Part shown: positions 33,196 to 45,033 of the stretch, one piece after another
How positions within the stretch are numbered: the first letter of the stretch is position 1
How the letters are laid out: every line of letters begins with the position of its first letter
Source of the DNA: Erythrobasidium yunnanense
Lineage: Eukaryota > Basidiomycota > Cystobasidiomycetes > Erythrobasidiales > Erythrobasidiaceae
Assembly (NCBI GenBank): GCA_001600175.1
Contig: BCJC01000003.1
Span: 930,001 to 994,000 of the forward strand
Length of the DNA: 64,000 nt
Reading direction: 5' to 3'
The notes under the pieces: model-generated
What the model was told of the DNA's origin: nothing
The model's database searches: none
The model's input: only the letters and a program-made list of their open reading frames with translations
Position numbers and translations under genes: made by a program

Positions 33196-33563
33196 GGCAG
33201 AGCTTGTCGAATAGCGGATTAAGAGTGAGGATCAGGAGTGTAGTAGCGACAGTAAGTGCTCGCCCGAGATGAAGAGAAGGCAGAGAAGAGACACCACCAG
33301 CGATGGGAAAAGAGGAAGAGGGAAGTGACTTTGGCCGTGCACCCAAATACTGCATGCTAGCTCAGCGTGGAAGTGAGACACGTCCGTTGAACTGTCTCAG
33401 ATCTAGGCACCGAATGTTTCTCCGGATCGCACGGACCTGCCCAAACACACTCCTCCTCATCTCATCTCATTCTTCTTTGTCACTTGTTTCAGATCTCCCG
33501 ATCTTCGGAGGGTGATTCAACGGAACAGTGGACCAAGCCACACTAGTGTCCATGACGCAACTC
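33196..33563. promoter_or_regulatory. Upstream region of F-box gene 5
   Basis: This 370-bp gap contains the promoter of F-box gene 5 and the 3' end of VPS18. It carries a CATCTCATCTCATTC run at 33458-33472, a motif that recurs at two other promoters in this window. Confidence 0.5.
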
Positions 33564-36500
33564 TCAGATCTCCTCCTCCCCTTCTGCCAGGAACGGTCTG
33601 TCCAATGAGACGACTGCTGTATCGCAGTAGACACAGCTACTTGCTAACAACTCATCCAGCTCTTGTCGCATCTTATCTTCTGTCCTTCTCTTCGCGGCGC
33701 CGTAGGACGTAGAGCGTGGTTGTACAGCTTCGACAGCTGCTGTGTTGACTGATGAAGAGCCGCCTGAGACGAGCATCCGACTGCCATCCACAGCTCCCTT
33801 GATGCCTCCTCCGATAACGCTGACGAGTGCATCGGGTAGAACGAGCTTCCGAAGCTGATCCAAGCCTTGCACACTAGCTTGAGCGAGTTTGCGGCCAGAA
33901 ACAAGTCCGAGAGCTTCCAAGCTGCTTGACTCTGCACCGTTGCCGAGGATCTGGGCTGCTTTATTGCTGCTCGCTTTGGCATCGCGAGCAATCTGGTTCT
34001 GCAAGTCGATGACACGCCGTAGAGTATGCGGCGGCAGATGTTGAGTGACCTGCAAGCACCATACATCATCAGCAACCACATGAAAGAGGGAGTAGTGTGA
34101 CGCACCTCCTTGATAAGGCAGTCTGCGTGGAAGGAATGCTGGCATGGAAAGACATAGAACTGTCTCTCGAGCAGAGGAGCCGCACAAGCATCACATTTCG
34201 CCGATGCATCCACGACCACAAATCGATTCTGCAGTTCTGCAATATCCCGCTTGATGGCTTCTGCTGATTCTGTAGCTAGTGTCATCTCTTGCTTCAAAGC
34301 TTCGATGCGAGCACTGTAGCCTTCGAGCGCTTCGCAGATGTCGTCTTTGAAGTCATCGATCGTAACAAAGTCAGGGAAGAATGGAAGGATGTCTTCGATC
34401 TTGAGGAGCGAGGTGTTCTCGAGGAATTGCATGGCGCTGTTCAATCAGAATCCATCAATATCAGTAGATCTCGTGTCCAGAATGGGCCGACTCACGTCTT
34501 CAGATCGTTCTTATCCCGCACGATATGTTTCGCGATCTTCAACCACAGCTTCTTCCTCAGTAGATCATCATCGACCGGCATGTCCGCATTTTGCTTCGCC
34601 AGCTCCAGATCCCCATTCTCGAGCGCGAGATCTACTGAACTCTCGTACAAGCCCATCTTCGAGTATATCTGGACACACGCCTGGACACGTTTATGCTTCT
34701 TGCATATCCGTAAGGCATAGTCGAGGTCGTAGTAGGGCTTGGAGGTATCGTCATCTAGAGGAGCGGTCTGCAAGAAGTGAAGAAGCTCGGCTTCGTCGTC
34801 TTCGGAGGTCGTGGCATGGAGGGTCAGAAGAGCATTGTGGACTGCTGCATCGGTGTTGTGTAGAGAGAAGACGGTGTATTCGAGGTAGCGGATAGAATGA
34901 GGGGCGATGTTGCTTTGGCTGTAACCGAGAGGAACGAGAGCTGGAATGAGTCTATTGGCTTGTAAGGCGTGCTGGCGCATGAAGATATCGACTGTCTCTC
35001 GAGGAGCATTTCGCAGAAGAACGGGTGCATATCGATAGTAGACATCGAGATTGCTCTGCGTTCGATTTGACTAGTTTAGCCGAGAACTTGATAGTAGATT
35101 CAGAAACTGACCTGTCGTGCCAACGCCAGTAGAGCAGCCTGCCAATCCTCCTCCTCTATCCAATGCGCTACGATCTTTTCATAATCACCCATCACACTCG
35201 CGAAATGCAACAATATCTCCATCCGTCCATGACTCGCAATAAGGTCGAATATAGTTCTCTTATCTAAATTATCTTTGTATTGCTGCAAGAACTGTTTCAA
35301 ATCATCTTCGATGATTCCCTTTTCAGTGTGGTAGTTCTCGACATCCTCGGAGGCGGCTTCGGATGCAGCTATGTCCTCGAGCTGGTTGATCTTGCTCAGA
35401 TACATCTCGACGAGCCAGGTCGCTAGCATCATCCGTTGCGTCAGGTCCTGCCGAATGCATGTATCAGCATGCGGCATGTCAACGGCTGATACATACTCAC
35501 GTTCTTCTTCAGCCTTTCTAGGCATCTGACCAGGTAGAACCTCAGAGCATCCTTCTCATCCTTCATCATGAATTTCAAGAAGACTTCCTCAAAGCTCCTA
35601 CTACTCGAAGCATACGCTTCGCTCGCTTGTATATATCTACCCTGTGCGAAGTACGCATCTCCCTGAGCTGCATGCACTCTATTTCTCTGTTTCGTAGTCT
35701 TCGCGAACTTTAGGGCCAGATCAAAGTTTTGTTTGGATAGGTGTACGAGCCATAAATCACTTTCTTCGTCTTTGATGGGGATCTCGAAGATACTGCTGTC
35801 GGTGTACAGCCAGTACGTCTTGCCTACGATGTCTGTAGCTAGTGCTTTTACTCGTTCATTTGGACGCTGCATCTAAACATATCAGCTCATTCAAAAGAAG
35901 ATATACGTCCTGTGCTCACGATATCAAGCTTCTCCTGGAAAACAACCCTATCATCCAGCATTCTCACTACTTTCACATTATCCTTGTACAGCAGGATGAA
36001 ATGCCAATTTGTAGTAGCCATACTGAGCGGGACGACTTGTTCTTTGCCTTCTTTGCTTGGGTAAGGTAGTAATTGGGCAGAATCGATTACGCCGTCGCCT
36101 GCTTCTTGGGAAGAATAGGACAGCGCGCCGTGGTAAATCCCTGGACCGGTAAGCCAGGCTACATTCTTGGGAGGCTCGAGAGCGGAAGAGGAACCGCTTG
36201 TCGCTTGCCAGAAATGTAGCTCGGAAGATACAGAAGAATCGCCTGGCAGTTCGAGGGATTCTAAGGCACCAGCTAAGTCAGCTGGGTGGTCGCTAAAGAC
36301 AGGAAGACGACTAACTTGGAGTAATGTCCTTGTAGACCTTGAATAGGTCATCGTACATTCCTCCTTCGTCCCTCTCTGCAACCGAGACCGTCGCTGCAGC
36401 GTTTGGGACAGTTCCCACAAACTGGTATATCCTGCTCGTCGTAGTAGCGATGACTACAGCCCTCTTCCTCTGCGAGCTAGAGCCAGCCCATATCTCTGAT

Positions 36501-37455
36501 CTCAAGCCCGTGATAGCCAAGTTCTCAGCGAATGTATTGTTCGAAGCCTTGCTGAGCGCATGAACCAGCTTGAAGTGCTTCTCTAGATTACCACCTCTAC
36601 CGAAGGTACGCAGAGCTTGTGCGACTGGTATATCTGGTTCTCCTCCTGCTGAAGCATCAATCACAGCTTCGTATATATTGCCATTGATGTCGCCCAGCAG
36701 GATCTCTTTCGTACTCATGGTAGTTGTAGCTACTTGCGAACTCGATTGTGCAAGGGGAGAGTTCCACGATACTGCATTGATGGTTGTTCCACGTAACTTG
36801 GGAAGATAGCGAGCTTTCTTGACGGTGCTCTCCCAGCCTGAGAAGAAGTAGTAATTGTCTCCAGATAGAGTAGATACGATAACATGTCTTCCTGAAGGGT
36901 CTAGAAAGAGTTTATGGATGGATGTCGGGTCCAAGCTGCTGCTCTGGTCTCGCCCGCTGTTCCTTGTACTTCCAGCGCCTTGTTGGCTGCTTCCAATGTT
37001 GTTGTTGTTGCTACTGCTTCCTGCAGCGTAGAGATCGATACTGCGCTCATTCTCTGGGACGCCGAGGTCGATTCTGACGATACGCGGTGGGACAGCCGGA
37101 GAGACGGAGCCAGCGAGGACGAGGACGAGGATATTGGAAGAGCATGCGAGTGCCAGAAGTGGTGCATTCAGTGGACACTGTAGAGAGCATCTCAGCTGGA
37201 CGTCTCAGCCTTTTTGTTGCTTGACGCTTGACGCACTTGGACCCGACCGAGCGAGAAAGGTGGATCCTTCTGGACGAGCTGACGAATGTCAAGAATTATG
37301 GTCAATCTATCATGATGTCACATCGTCCGTTGTTATTGCTGGCCTACCTCTTCCAATCCATATGACCGACCTCCGGCACCTGACTCGAAGCCCAGCAGAG
37401 GCAGTCGCGCATCTTCAGCTGATCCATCTGCCTGCTGAGCATACTCGCTCAGCAT
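33564..37455 (-). CDS. VPS18: Vacuolar sorting protein VPS18 (PEP3), HOPS/CORVET core
   Basis: VPS18 is a core subunit of the HOPS and CORVET tethering complexes for endosome and vacuole fusion. ATG 37455 starts a short exon (MLSEYAQQADGS ... SYGLEE). It joins to LVQKDPPFSLGRVQ, then CPLNAPLLALACSSNILVLV and PPRIVRIDLGVPENE, where the beta-propeller begins. HKLFLDPSGRHVIVSTLSGDNYYF and following exons complete the propeller. The alpha-solenoid includes DYALRICKKHKRVQACVQIYS and YESSVDLALENGDLELAK. The C-terminus has SLLKIEDILPFFPDFVTIDDFKD, then a split RING: CDACAAPLLERQFYVFPCQHSFHADCL, and after a linker CVYCDTAVVSLDRPFL. The whole family architecture is present over about ten exons. Confidence 0.93.
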
Positions 37456-37830
37456 GACCTCGCTCTCGTCAATATCCGCGATTAAGCAAGTCGGGATGAA
37501 AGAGGTGCAATGGGCTAACGAGCCAGCTACGCGCGAGAAACACCAATCCACACGGACTCTTATGCTGTTATCTTCGCACTGTGTGCTTCTAAGAAACAAG
37601 ATCAACCACAAGTACTGGGAAGTTCAACAGCTTTCAAGCAGCTTGGGCTGCTGATGCGATCGTTCACAGCAATATGTAGTAGACTCGGGCCTCAAACGAT
37701 ATCTGGGCACGACACTCAAAGATGTGGACATTGTGGATGGGTACCGGGGCTGTCCTTGCAGTAGCTACTCTGGCGGACAACGTAGATACCGCAAGTATCA
37801 CATCGTTCACACCAAGGCTGGAAAAACCTA
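37456..37830. other. Upstream region of VPS18
   Basis: About 375 bp separate the VPS18 ATG from the stop of the next minus-strand gene. No coding sequence is supported. It presumably contains the VPS18 promoter. Confidence 0.45.
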
Positions 37831-38268
37831 TCACTCACGTAGAGTGGAATTACACTTGACAACGTGTCCATTGACCTCGATCATGACTTTTCCATTAGAC
37901 TGTACGACTCCGGCCAGATACCCGACGCCGATGAGAGAGTTTACATCAGCCCTATCGCATCTCACTTCGAATTCACGTCGTCGTATTCCATCATTTGCTG
38001 GGAAACTGAAGTATGCGTAATATCGACCACGACTCCCTTCGAGCGCAGCGTAGCCCTCGTAAAATATGTTGTTGACGTCTTGGCCTCTTGAAGACATTTC
38101 AGATTGATGATCTAGCTCGGCAGATGCGTTACGTCTTTCTCTTGGAGATGCGGAACTGTGTGGTGAGAAAAGGAAAGAGATTGTCTGGATTTCACAGGGG
38201 ATTTTAAAGGCCTGGAAACCGACTGCACCGCTGGAAAACTCTGCCGTAAGGGCGGTGCCCTCTGTCAT
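37831..38268 (-). CDS. Uncharacterised small protein, paired copy 1
   Basis: This 145-codon frame from ATG 38268 begins MTEGTALTAEFSSGAV. It shares a C-terminal module with the next gene upstream: GYAALEGSRGRYYAYFSF, then REFEVRCDRADVNSLI and NGKVMIEVNGHVVKC. The alternating pattern suggests a small all-beta fold. I do not recognise the family. A GTGAGT donor occurs just before the stop, so the C-terminus could be spliced differently. The first 60 residues are poorly conserved and could contain an unseen intron. No signal peptide or membrane segment is evident. Confidence 0.5.
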   Translation of the reverse strand: MTEGTALTAEFSSGAVGFQAFKIPCEIQTISFLFSPHSSASPRERRNASAELDHQSEMSSRGQDVNNIFYEGYAALEGSRGRYYAYFSFPANDGIRRREFEVRCDRADVNSLIGVGYLAGVVQSNGKVMIEVNGHVVKCNSTLRE

Positions 38269-38459
38269 GCAACATTGTCAAAATTTCTGTCATCGCTCGT
38301 GGATTCAGAGAGGAGCTTGATGTCACATCATGAAAAGCTTCGCTTGATGATCGAGCGGAAGCGCGAGTGTTTTATGTTTGTATGCACTCCGGATTTGTGC
38401 TGACGATATTGAGGTTTATCTTCACGCAATCGTCTCGACCAACAAAGGAAGCTCGCACG

Positions 38460-39008
38460 TCAAGCGAAACGAGACTTAGCAGTTTTTCCATTTATCTCGA
38501 CCTCAACATCGCCATTCGACCAAGCAGTTCCGGGTAGCCTCTGCATATGGTTCTTAAGGCGCAGCAGGAAGAGTAAGTCTCGCTGGTTGCAGTCGACTCT
38601 GACAGTATGATACTGTTTGAATGCCTTGAAGCTGAGAAATGCTTCATATTGCTGATCAACCTCGGTGTAATTTTGGAGTCGTAGCTTGATCCCTTGACTG
38701 GTAAGCAGAGGAGGAGGAGGAGGAGTAGACCTTGCGAGCTTCACAGTGAAGAGTCTGCCACCTGCATCGCAATCGAACGTGGTGCGGCCAGTCCGTACTA
38801 CCCGCCCACTAACTTTCATGCCCCCAGCTTGCTTGATGCGCCTACGCCTACCTCGCGTCATTTCGCATGTGAAGGACACATACCCCTCAATGCTGAAAGT
38901 GACTTCTTCTGCGTCGTGGTCAGGCCTCGATCCGCTCGCTCGGATTCTGAGATCGCGCGTACTCAGGATCCTAGCTGTGCTAGTAAAGGTACTTCCGGGT
39001 TTTGTCAT
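38460..39008 (-). CDS. Uncharacterised small protein, paired copy 2
   Basis: This 182-codon frame starts at ATG 39008. The C-terminal half aligns with copy 1: YEAFLSFKAFKQYHTVRVDCNQRDLLFLL and NGDVEVEINGKTAKS. The N-terminal half may hold a second, weaker copy of the same module (FSIEGYVSFTCEMTRG ... GRLFTVKL), separated by a proline run. About 100 bp further upstream the DNA also resembles the start of copy 1: it would read TESIALTAEFAKR, but no ATG lies in that frame. Either a leader exon is spliced to the body or the 5' part decayed after duplication. Function unknown. Confidence 0.5.
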   Translation of the reverse strand: MTKPGSTFTSTARILSTRDLRIRASGSRPDHDAEEVTFSIEGYVSFTCEMTRGRRRRIKQAGGMKVSGRVVRTGRTTFDCDAGGRLFTVKLARSTPPPPPLLTSQGIKLRLQNYTEVDQQYEAFLSFKAFKQYHTVRVDCNQRDLLFLLRLKNHMQRLPGTAWSNGDVEVEINGKTAKSRFA

Positions 39009-40075
39009 CGTCTCTCTGGCGCAGATGAGGAGGTGAGAGAAAGAGGCTGCCCGGCCTCACGGGGACTCCACCCAGCCGGAAAACCTACTTACAACACCGC
39101 ACCGCTTAGCAAATTCTGCGGTAAGGGCGATACTTTCTGTCAGACTAAATTGACCAACTTTCTGTCATGAAGCTCAATGCGGGTGTTAGTGTATGCTGTC
39201 AGGAAACATTTGGAGGATGTTCGAATTCGAAAGGGTGGTGGAAGCAGCCAGGGATACAAGAGGTTGGGCAGGGTTGGCATATCGTCGATTGTAAATATCT
39301 CAACGTAGAACAGCTCCCCAGCGGGTTTGTCTTCGAAGTTGCGATGCCTAGATGGTCCTCGCATCCCAAGGGAGGCAGGCATTATGCAGGCCAATAGGCT
39401 TCAGAGTTTGCTTGAAGAACATGAACCGGCCTATCAGACGTGGTCCGGTCCTTTCCTTGGATTGTCCACTGTCTTCTGCTCGTTACGCCGCGAGGTCTGA
39501 AGCGGTTAGTGAGTGCAGGGTCCCAGAGCAGTCCGCGTTGCATCTTCAGCTGGATCTGTACATGGCACATCTGTCTGCTAGGCATAGATAGTGAGTACAG
39601 CTTCGAGATGTGTAGCATGGCGATTGGAGCAGTCCGAACGAACGAAAGAGGTAGCAGCAGCATGATCGCATTGGCATAGTATAGGGAAGATGGGAATTGG
39701 CTAAGCTACAATAAGCAGGATGTAATTGAATTAGAGATAGATAGGCAGGTAGGTAGGTAGAAGGGGTGTTGTACACGATCTGGAATGACTATGCTAAAAG
39801 ATGGAAAGAAATGGAGCGCTACAGCTACTCCACTGAGCACGGAAGCAGACTGATGAATGATAGCTGATCGATACAGCGTACTTTTGCTACTGATTAAAAA
39901 CTGATGCTGAAAGGAAGAACTGCTTGACGACTGATTATGCTGAAAGCTTGCGAGTGCGGTGAAGAACTATTGTAGGTACTAAACGGTATGGGTAAGCCTG
40001 CTTATGTTGTTGCGATTGTGCGTGTATAAGTTGTGAAGTATCGATCTGACTTGGCGAGGTTGCTGAACGATGTGA
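39009..40075. other. Intergenic region without a supported gene
   Basis: About 1.07 kb separate the paired orphan copy 2 from the SRPK stop. The left part contains a decayed or leader copy of the orphan gene start (39070-39170). The rest is AT-richer with a GATA/GGTA tetranucleotide run. Short frames at 39140-39397 show no conserved features. Confidence 0.45.
39736..39760. repeat. GATA/GGTA tetranucleotide microsatellite
   Basis: About 25 nt of GATAGATAGGCAGGTAGGTA-type tandem repeat lie in intergenic DNA. It is imperfect and short. Confidence 0.75.
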
Positions 40076-43000
40076 TCAGGGATATCGGCGAAGTGGATAT
40101 CCCCAAGGATACGAATTATCATCTTCTTCTTTCGGAGGATCATAGATCCCATCCCTTCTCCTCTCGATCTCCCTCATCTGCGCCCAGTGGCGCTTATCTT
40201 CCTCTTCTTCCTGCAGCCTTCTCTTCTCGTCTTGAAGGCGATCATACTCTTCTTCTCGCCTACGAGCCTCTTCCTGCCATTGAATGAGCAGAGCGTCTTC
40301 TTTCTCTCGAGCAGCCGCTCGCTCCTCACGCTTCTTGCGCTCGACTTCCGGATCGGCGAGCTTCAGGACGGGTGGAGGGGTGCGATACAGAATAGTATCG
40401 TCCTCTGGGTCGGAAGACAGCCAAGGATGGGCAAGCGCTTCGTCGGCTGAACATCTGGCAGCAGGATCCATGGCCAGCATGGGTAGGCTATTCATCCATC
40501 ATCAGCAAAGTTCAATTCCGGCAGAGACATACAGAAAGAACGTACAGGAAATCGGTAAGCTCCTCAGCCTGCTTGGCGGACATTTTGTATTTCTCGACGA
40601 GTACGTCTTTGAGGCTCCATGGCTTAAGCTTCAGCTTGAGTAGCTTGCCTGAACGAAGGGAGACAAGATCAGCATCGAGCCTTTACAGGTGACTAGGTGT
40701 ACTTACCATTGGAATTGAAATAGTGCGATGTCTTCTTTCCAGCGTTGAGCAGGTGCTGAGGCAGAGGTCCGACTATACAATATCGATCAGCACCATCCCG
40801 GCTACCCTACTATCGAAGACTTACGTAGCTCAATCTGCTGAGCCAGCAAATCATCTTCCTTACTCCACTTGAATCTCTTACTACCGGGATTAAACAATAG
40901 ATCACCCGTAAGCATCTCAAACACGACGCATGCAGTTGCCCAAATATCTATTCCCTGATCGTACGGTGCGCCAATTAAGTTCTCGGGTGGACGGTATTGA
41001 CGTGTGCATACGAATTCAGGAAGGTTGTTCCGCCCTTTCATCTCGCCGAAGAAGATCGCATTGCCGAGATCTGCGAGCTTGATCTTGGTGTTGGAGAGAT
41101 CGGGAAGTACCTTCTGGGCGGATGCAGCGTCGATGCCATGGGTGTGCGCGTCGGGCGTGCCGCACGTAGGCGTGCTAGCTGATGTGGAGCTTTCGCTTCG
41201 TAGTGAGGTAGTGCTTGTATCGGCTCGTTTAGGTCGGGCGGCACTAAATGGCTTGACGGCCGTAGATGCTGCTGGACCCGTTCCATGCAGATACTGTTGC
41301 TGCTGCGCAAAAGACATTCCAAGGCCCATCATTGGCTGACCATGTCGTTCTCCAAAACTCGTACTCGCAAGTTCAGCGCTCATTCCCATACTGTTCATCG
41401 TAGGCACAAAGCTCTGTGCTGGAGAGCCCGATAGAGAAGTATAAGGAAAAGCTCGCTGTCCATTCAGAGCTAGACTTGTAGGAGAAATAAAATAGTTCGA
41501 TAGATGCGATAGGGGAGAAGCTGTTGATGAACCACTGTGTTGGCGAGGTGAAGCTGCGTGAACATGCTGCTGCTGACTGTGCATAGGTAGACCAGAGAGG
41601 GCGATTTCAGGAGAGGGACAAGAGAAGCCGGTGTGATTGTTGTATAGCGTGGCTTGCTGCGAAGAGGTCGAGGAAGGGCTGGCAAATGGAATCTGTCTAG
41701 AACCTGCTCGATGCAATCCTGATATGCCAAGAGCCATAGTAGGTGATTTCGTGAATCCGATCTCAGGAGACGAAGTCACTGTAGGCGTTCCGTAACTGTA
41801 GCCGTAGTTGTATGGCGCCGCGCCGGCAGTAGTAGCTGTACCAATCGTACCACCCGTTCTGTTCGTGAAAAGCGAAGATCCACCACTAGCTAGATTTGAC
41901 GAAGAAGAGCCGTTCGAAGAAATGCTTCCTGCAATAGAGCGCTGCGAGCCATTCCTCGTCAATGGTCGACGAGGCCGCATCTCCAGCATGTCTACTCCGA
42001 AATCATCATCCGGGTCATCATTCTCCGCATCGTCGTCTCGTTGATACGAAGCTAGTCCTAAGCTGATGTCCTCGAAGTCTTTATGCAAGCGCGTAGTAGG
42101 GCTCGCCGACGAGTTTCTAGTAGATAAGCCGGAATAGAGAAGAGGTGGTTTGAAGCCTGTATTATAGCCGCCATTACGTAGTCCAGCGGAGAAAGCCATC
42201 TCTTCGGGCGTAAGAGGGAAAATGCGGTTACCATTGTACCCTGAATCGGCGATAGCTTGATCCCAAACTGTGGGCTGAGAAGGCTTGTCTGGCGTATCTG
42301 CATTCTCGGAATAGCAGTTGAAGGGAAGAGGAGCTGAGGGAGGCTGTGTTATAGATGAGGAAGCAGTGGTGTTCTGAGGTGCGGTAGCTGTCAAGTTGCT
42401 AGTGGTGATTTTTGGCTTGGAAGAAGAAGGATGTGAAGGGGACGATCTCTGCTGTGTCGTGCTCGTGGAAGCTTTTGATCTCTTGATCGTGTCGCCCAAG
42501 CCTTGTGTCTGCGCCGGCGGACTGTCCTTGTCTTTATCTTTCTCGCTTCCGTCCTTCGCTTTCCCGCTTGTCGTTTTCTTCGCTGAAGGGCGATACGGAA
42601 TCATTGTACCCTTCATGAATTCAATCCCACTTTCCACAGGTGTCGATTTGATGATCTGCCATTTCCGACTCTCGACCTCAAACCTTTTCTTCGCGATCAT
42701 TTCCTCCTGCTCCGTTGTCGCACCTGGCATTTTCTTGTAGTAATCAAGCCACGTCTTCACTCTTCCTGAAGTGTTGAGCGGATCATATCCTGCGTCGATC
42801 TCAGCTTGTAAGTCCATCTCGGCGGTACGAGCTTGGGCTCGTAGCTGGGCTGTAAGCATAGATTCGATATCGGACCCGTGGGAAAGGAGGATGTTGTCTG
42901 GCTTGATGTCAGTATGGATGATATCCATTGAATGGAGGTACGAGATGGATTGTAGGATTTGGCGGATGAAATGCTTGGCTGTGCGCAGGGGGAAACCATT

Positions 43001-43811
43001 GAATTCGTTCTTGCGCAAAACTTCGAGTAACGACATCCCAAGCACTTCGAAGACTAGACAGACGTGGAAGAGGTCGTCTGCGCCTGTGACAGAAGGGATA
43101 TCAGCTTCATTTTGCCGAGAAAGTGGGAATCGCAAGAACAACACACCGTCTACGGCTTCAAGCTCGAAGCAGTCAAGATATTCAACAAGATATTCTTTGC
43201 GGTCGTCCATCGGGCCTTGTATGACAGCTGAATCCACAATCAGCGATCAACCTTCAATACGCTAAAAGAAGGCCAGACTCACTGAGCAGTTTGTCCTCGG
43301 CCATGGCTGCCCTTGCGTATTTGACCGAAGAGCGCACAATCTTGATAGCTACGTATCGTCCATCACTGTTCATCTGCATCAGCGTTCATCCTCATCACCA
43401 ACGCTCCTCGCTTCGAAGGCCCGTGCGTGCGCTCCCTCAACGATACTCAACTCACATTCTATCCCAAGCGAGGTAGACTACACCAAAGTGCCCTACACCC
43501 AATTTCGCTGTGATCTCATATCTCTCATGATTGATTCTCTGCCCCAGTGTTATTTTCGCATACCCTCCTCTAGCATAGTCCTGTTGGGATTCTACGAATT
43601 TCTTGTAGCGCCCATCTGAGAAAGGCATGTATTGGACATCGTATACGGGGATAACACCTTCTTGGATGTCTAAAGCGGTCATGTCGCCGTGGCAGAGTGG
43701 TCGAGGTCGTTTAGAGGGTGTCCATACTTTGGCAACGGGCGCTGGACAGGGTATGAGATTTGGTGCGGTGGAGCTGAGGTTGGAGTAGGTTGAAGGAGTG
43801 GAGCTCTGCAT
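40076..43811 (-). CDS. SR-protein kinase (SRPK/Sky1/Dsk1 family) with a very long insert
   Basis: SRPKs phosphorylate Arg/Ser repeats in splicing and mRNA-export factors. ATG 43811 opens a Ser/Pro-rich leader. Then come the family signature YARGGYAKITLGQRINHERYE, the glycine loop LGVGHFGVVYL and VAIKIV in the next exon. The catalytic loop is HTDIKPDNILL and the magnesium motif is ADLGNA (DLG, typical of SRPKs). The activation segment reads EFVCTRQYRPPE, followed by DIWATACVVFEMLTGDLLF. Between HTDIKPDN and ADLGNA lies an insert of about 600 residues, rich in Ser/Gly/Asn. The C-lobe continues in two short exons and ends in a Glu/Arg-rich coiled-coil tail (EEARRREEEYDRLQDEKRRL). The spacer of known SRPKs sits at the same place and controls localisation, but this one is unusually long. 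Confidence 0.92.
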
Positions 43812-45033
43812 GGTATGGTAGCGTAGGCCTCAAGAACGAGCTGGAGAACCCCAAGGCACCTCCTGGCTCCAGGCTGCGCTGCGCGTTGGGGGATCCAGCT
43901 GGTTCTTGGGTGATGATACAGAAGTGAATACAGATGATTGTTGATTCTGTTGTCGAAGCTGTACCCAGCGTAATGTTGTTGTTTACTTGTTGTTGGTCGG
44001 TCGAAGAAACAACAGGCCTGACGACGCAAGGCACAGCCAGGAGATGTAGGGGGAAAGAAGTAGAAGAGCTGGGAAGAGAGCCGACCAGACCAGCGAGAAG
44101 GTGCTTGACTGCTGACTAGCAGCTAGTTGATGCAAGTACACCTTAAGCAAACGTGCTCGAATTGCCGTTCCAGGCTGGCCAGGATGCTTGAACAAGCGCA
44201 GAACCCAGAGGAGGTGTCAGCACCAGGACAAGGGATGTACGAGACCAGGACAGGATGGGATCAGCACTGGATGAGGGCGTGATCTTTGGCTGGTCGATCC
44301 TTGCAGCTTGTGATCCGGGCTTCGTTCAGCGAGCGAGCTTCTTTGGGCTGTCTGTCATGTTTTGCAGCTTGACAGAAGGACGTCGAGTGTCTAAGAGGAC
44401 TGTCTCGCTGTTTAGTGCTACACTCAGCATGCTTCTCCTCTCCTGTCGTTGTTCTTTGTTCGCATGGTGCTGTTTGTGTCCTTGACAGGTTGATGGTGCT
44501 CAGCCGGCTCATGCAGCCAACGTCACCTCGCAGTCCATAGCTTGCTTTGCATTGCAGGTATTTACACTTGGTAGTATACACTTGCTCGTCCTATTGTCTT
44601 CGCGCTGCTTCCTCGCTCAGCCCATCTTGACAGCTGTCATTGCGAGTACTTCCGTCTGACAGCTCAGCTTCTGCGCTTCGGGCTTGATCCTAGTATAGTA
44701 TACACAATAGCTTCAGATACAGCTATGAGCTTGCTACGTCCTTGCGACTGAAGTGAGTGCCAGCTCGTCCGGATCCAACAAAGCACAGTCGCGACCTCGT
44801 TCGAATCGACACAAGGAATAGCGGTCTATCATGGTATCTACGTATCGTCCATCTGACATGTTGGTTGAACATAAAGCCTGCTTCTTCCCTCGTTTGTGGC
44901 CTGCTGCTTCTGCCGCTCTATTCTGATCATCATCTGTGCCGCTCTATCCGAAGCGAAGTGATGCCGGGCTGAAGGGTTTCGCAAAGAAAGATGCATCTTG
45001 GACGAGTTCCAACATACATTTGTGATATCACTG
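43812..45033. promoter_or_regulatory. Divergent promoter region between SRPK and the MCT-like carrier
   Basis: About 1.2 kb separate the two divergent ATGs. I found no supported coding sequence. Short frames on both strands at 43.9-44.6 kb lack conserved motifs. The region probably holds both promoters and long leaders. Confidence 0.5.

Noticed and set aside
35437-35520. A GCATGTATCAGC-like string in VPS18 that resembles one in F-box member 4
   Set aside because: Both lie in or beside introns, where short branch-site-like matches are expected. The similarity is too short to be a repeat element.
39140-39394. Minus-strand frame upstream of the orphan pair, considered as a third paralogue
   Set aside because: Its translation shows none of the NGxVxxExNG or SF-module residues of the two neighbours.
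44740-44830. A GTTCGAATC string resembling a tRNA T-loop
   Set aside because: The flanking bases do not form a T-arm stem, and no acceptor or anticodon arm could be built.
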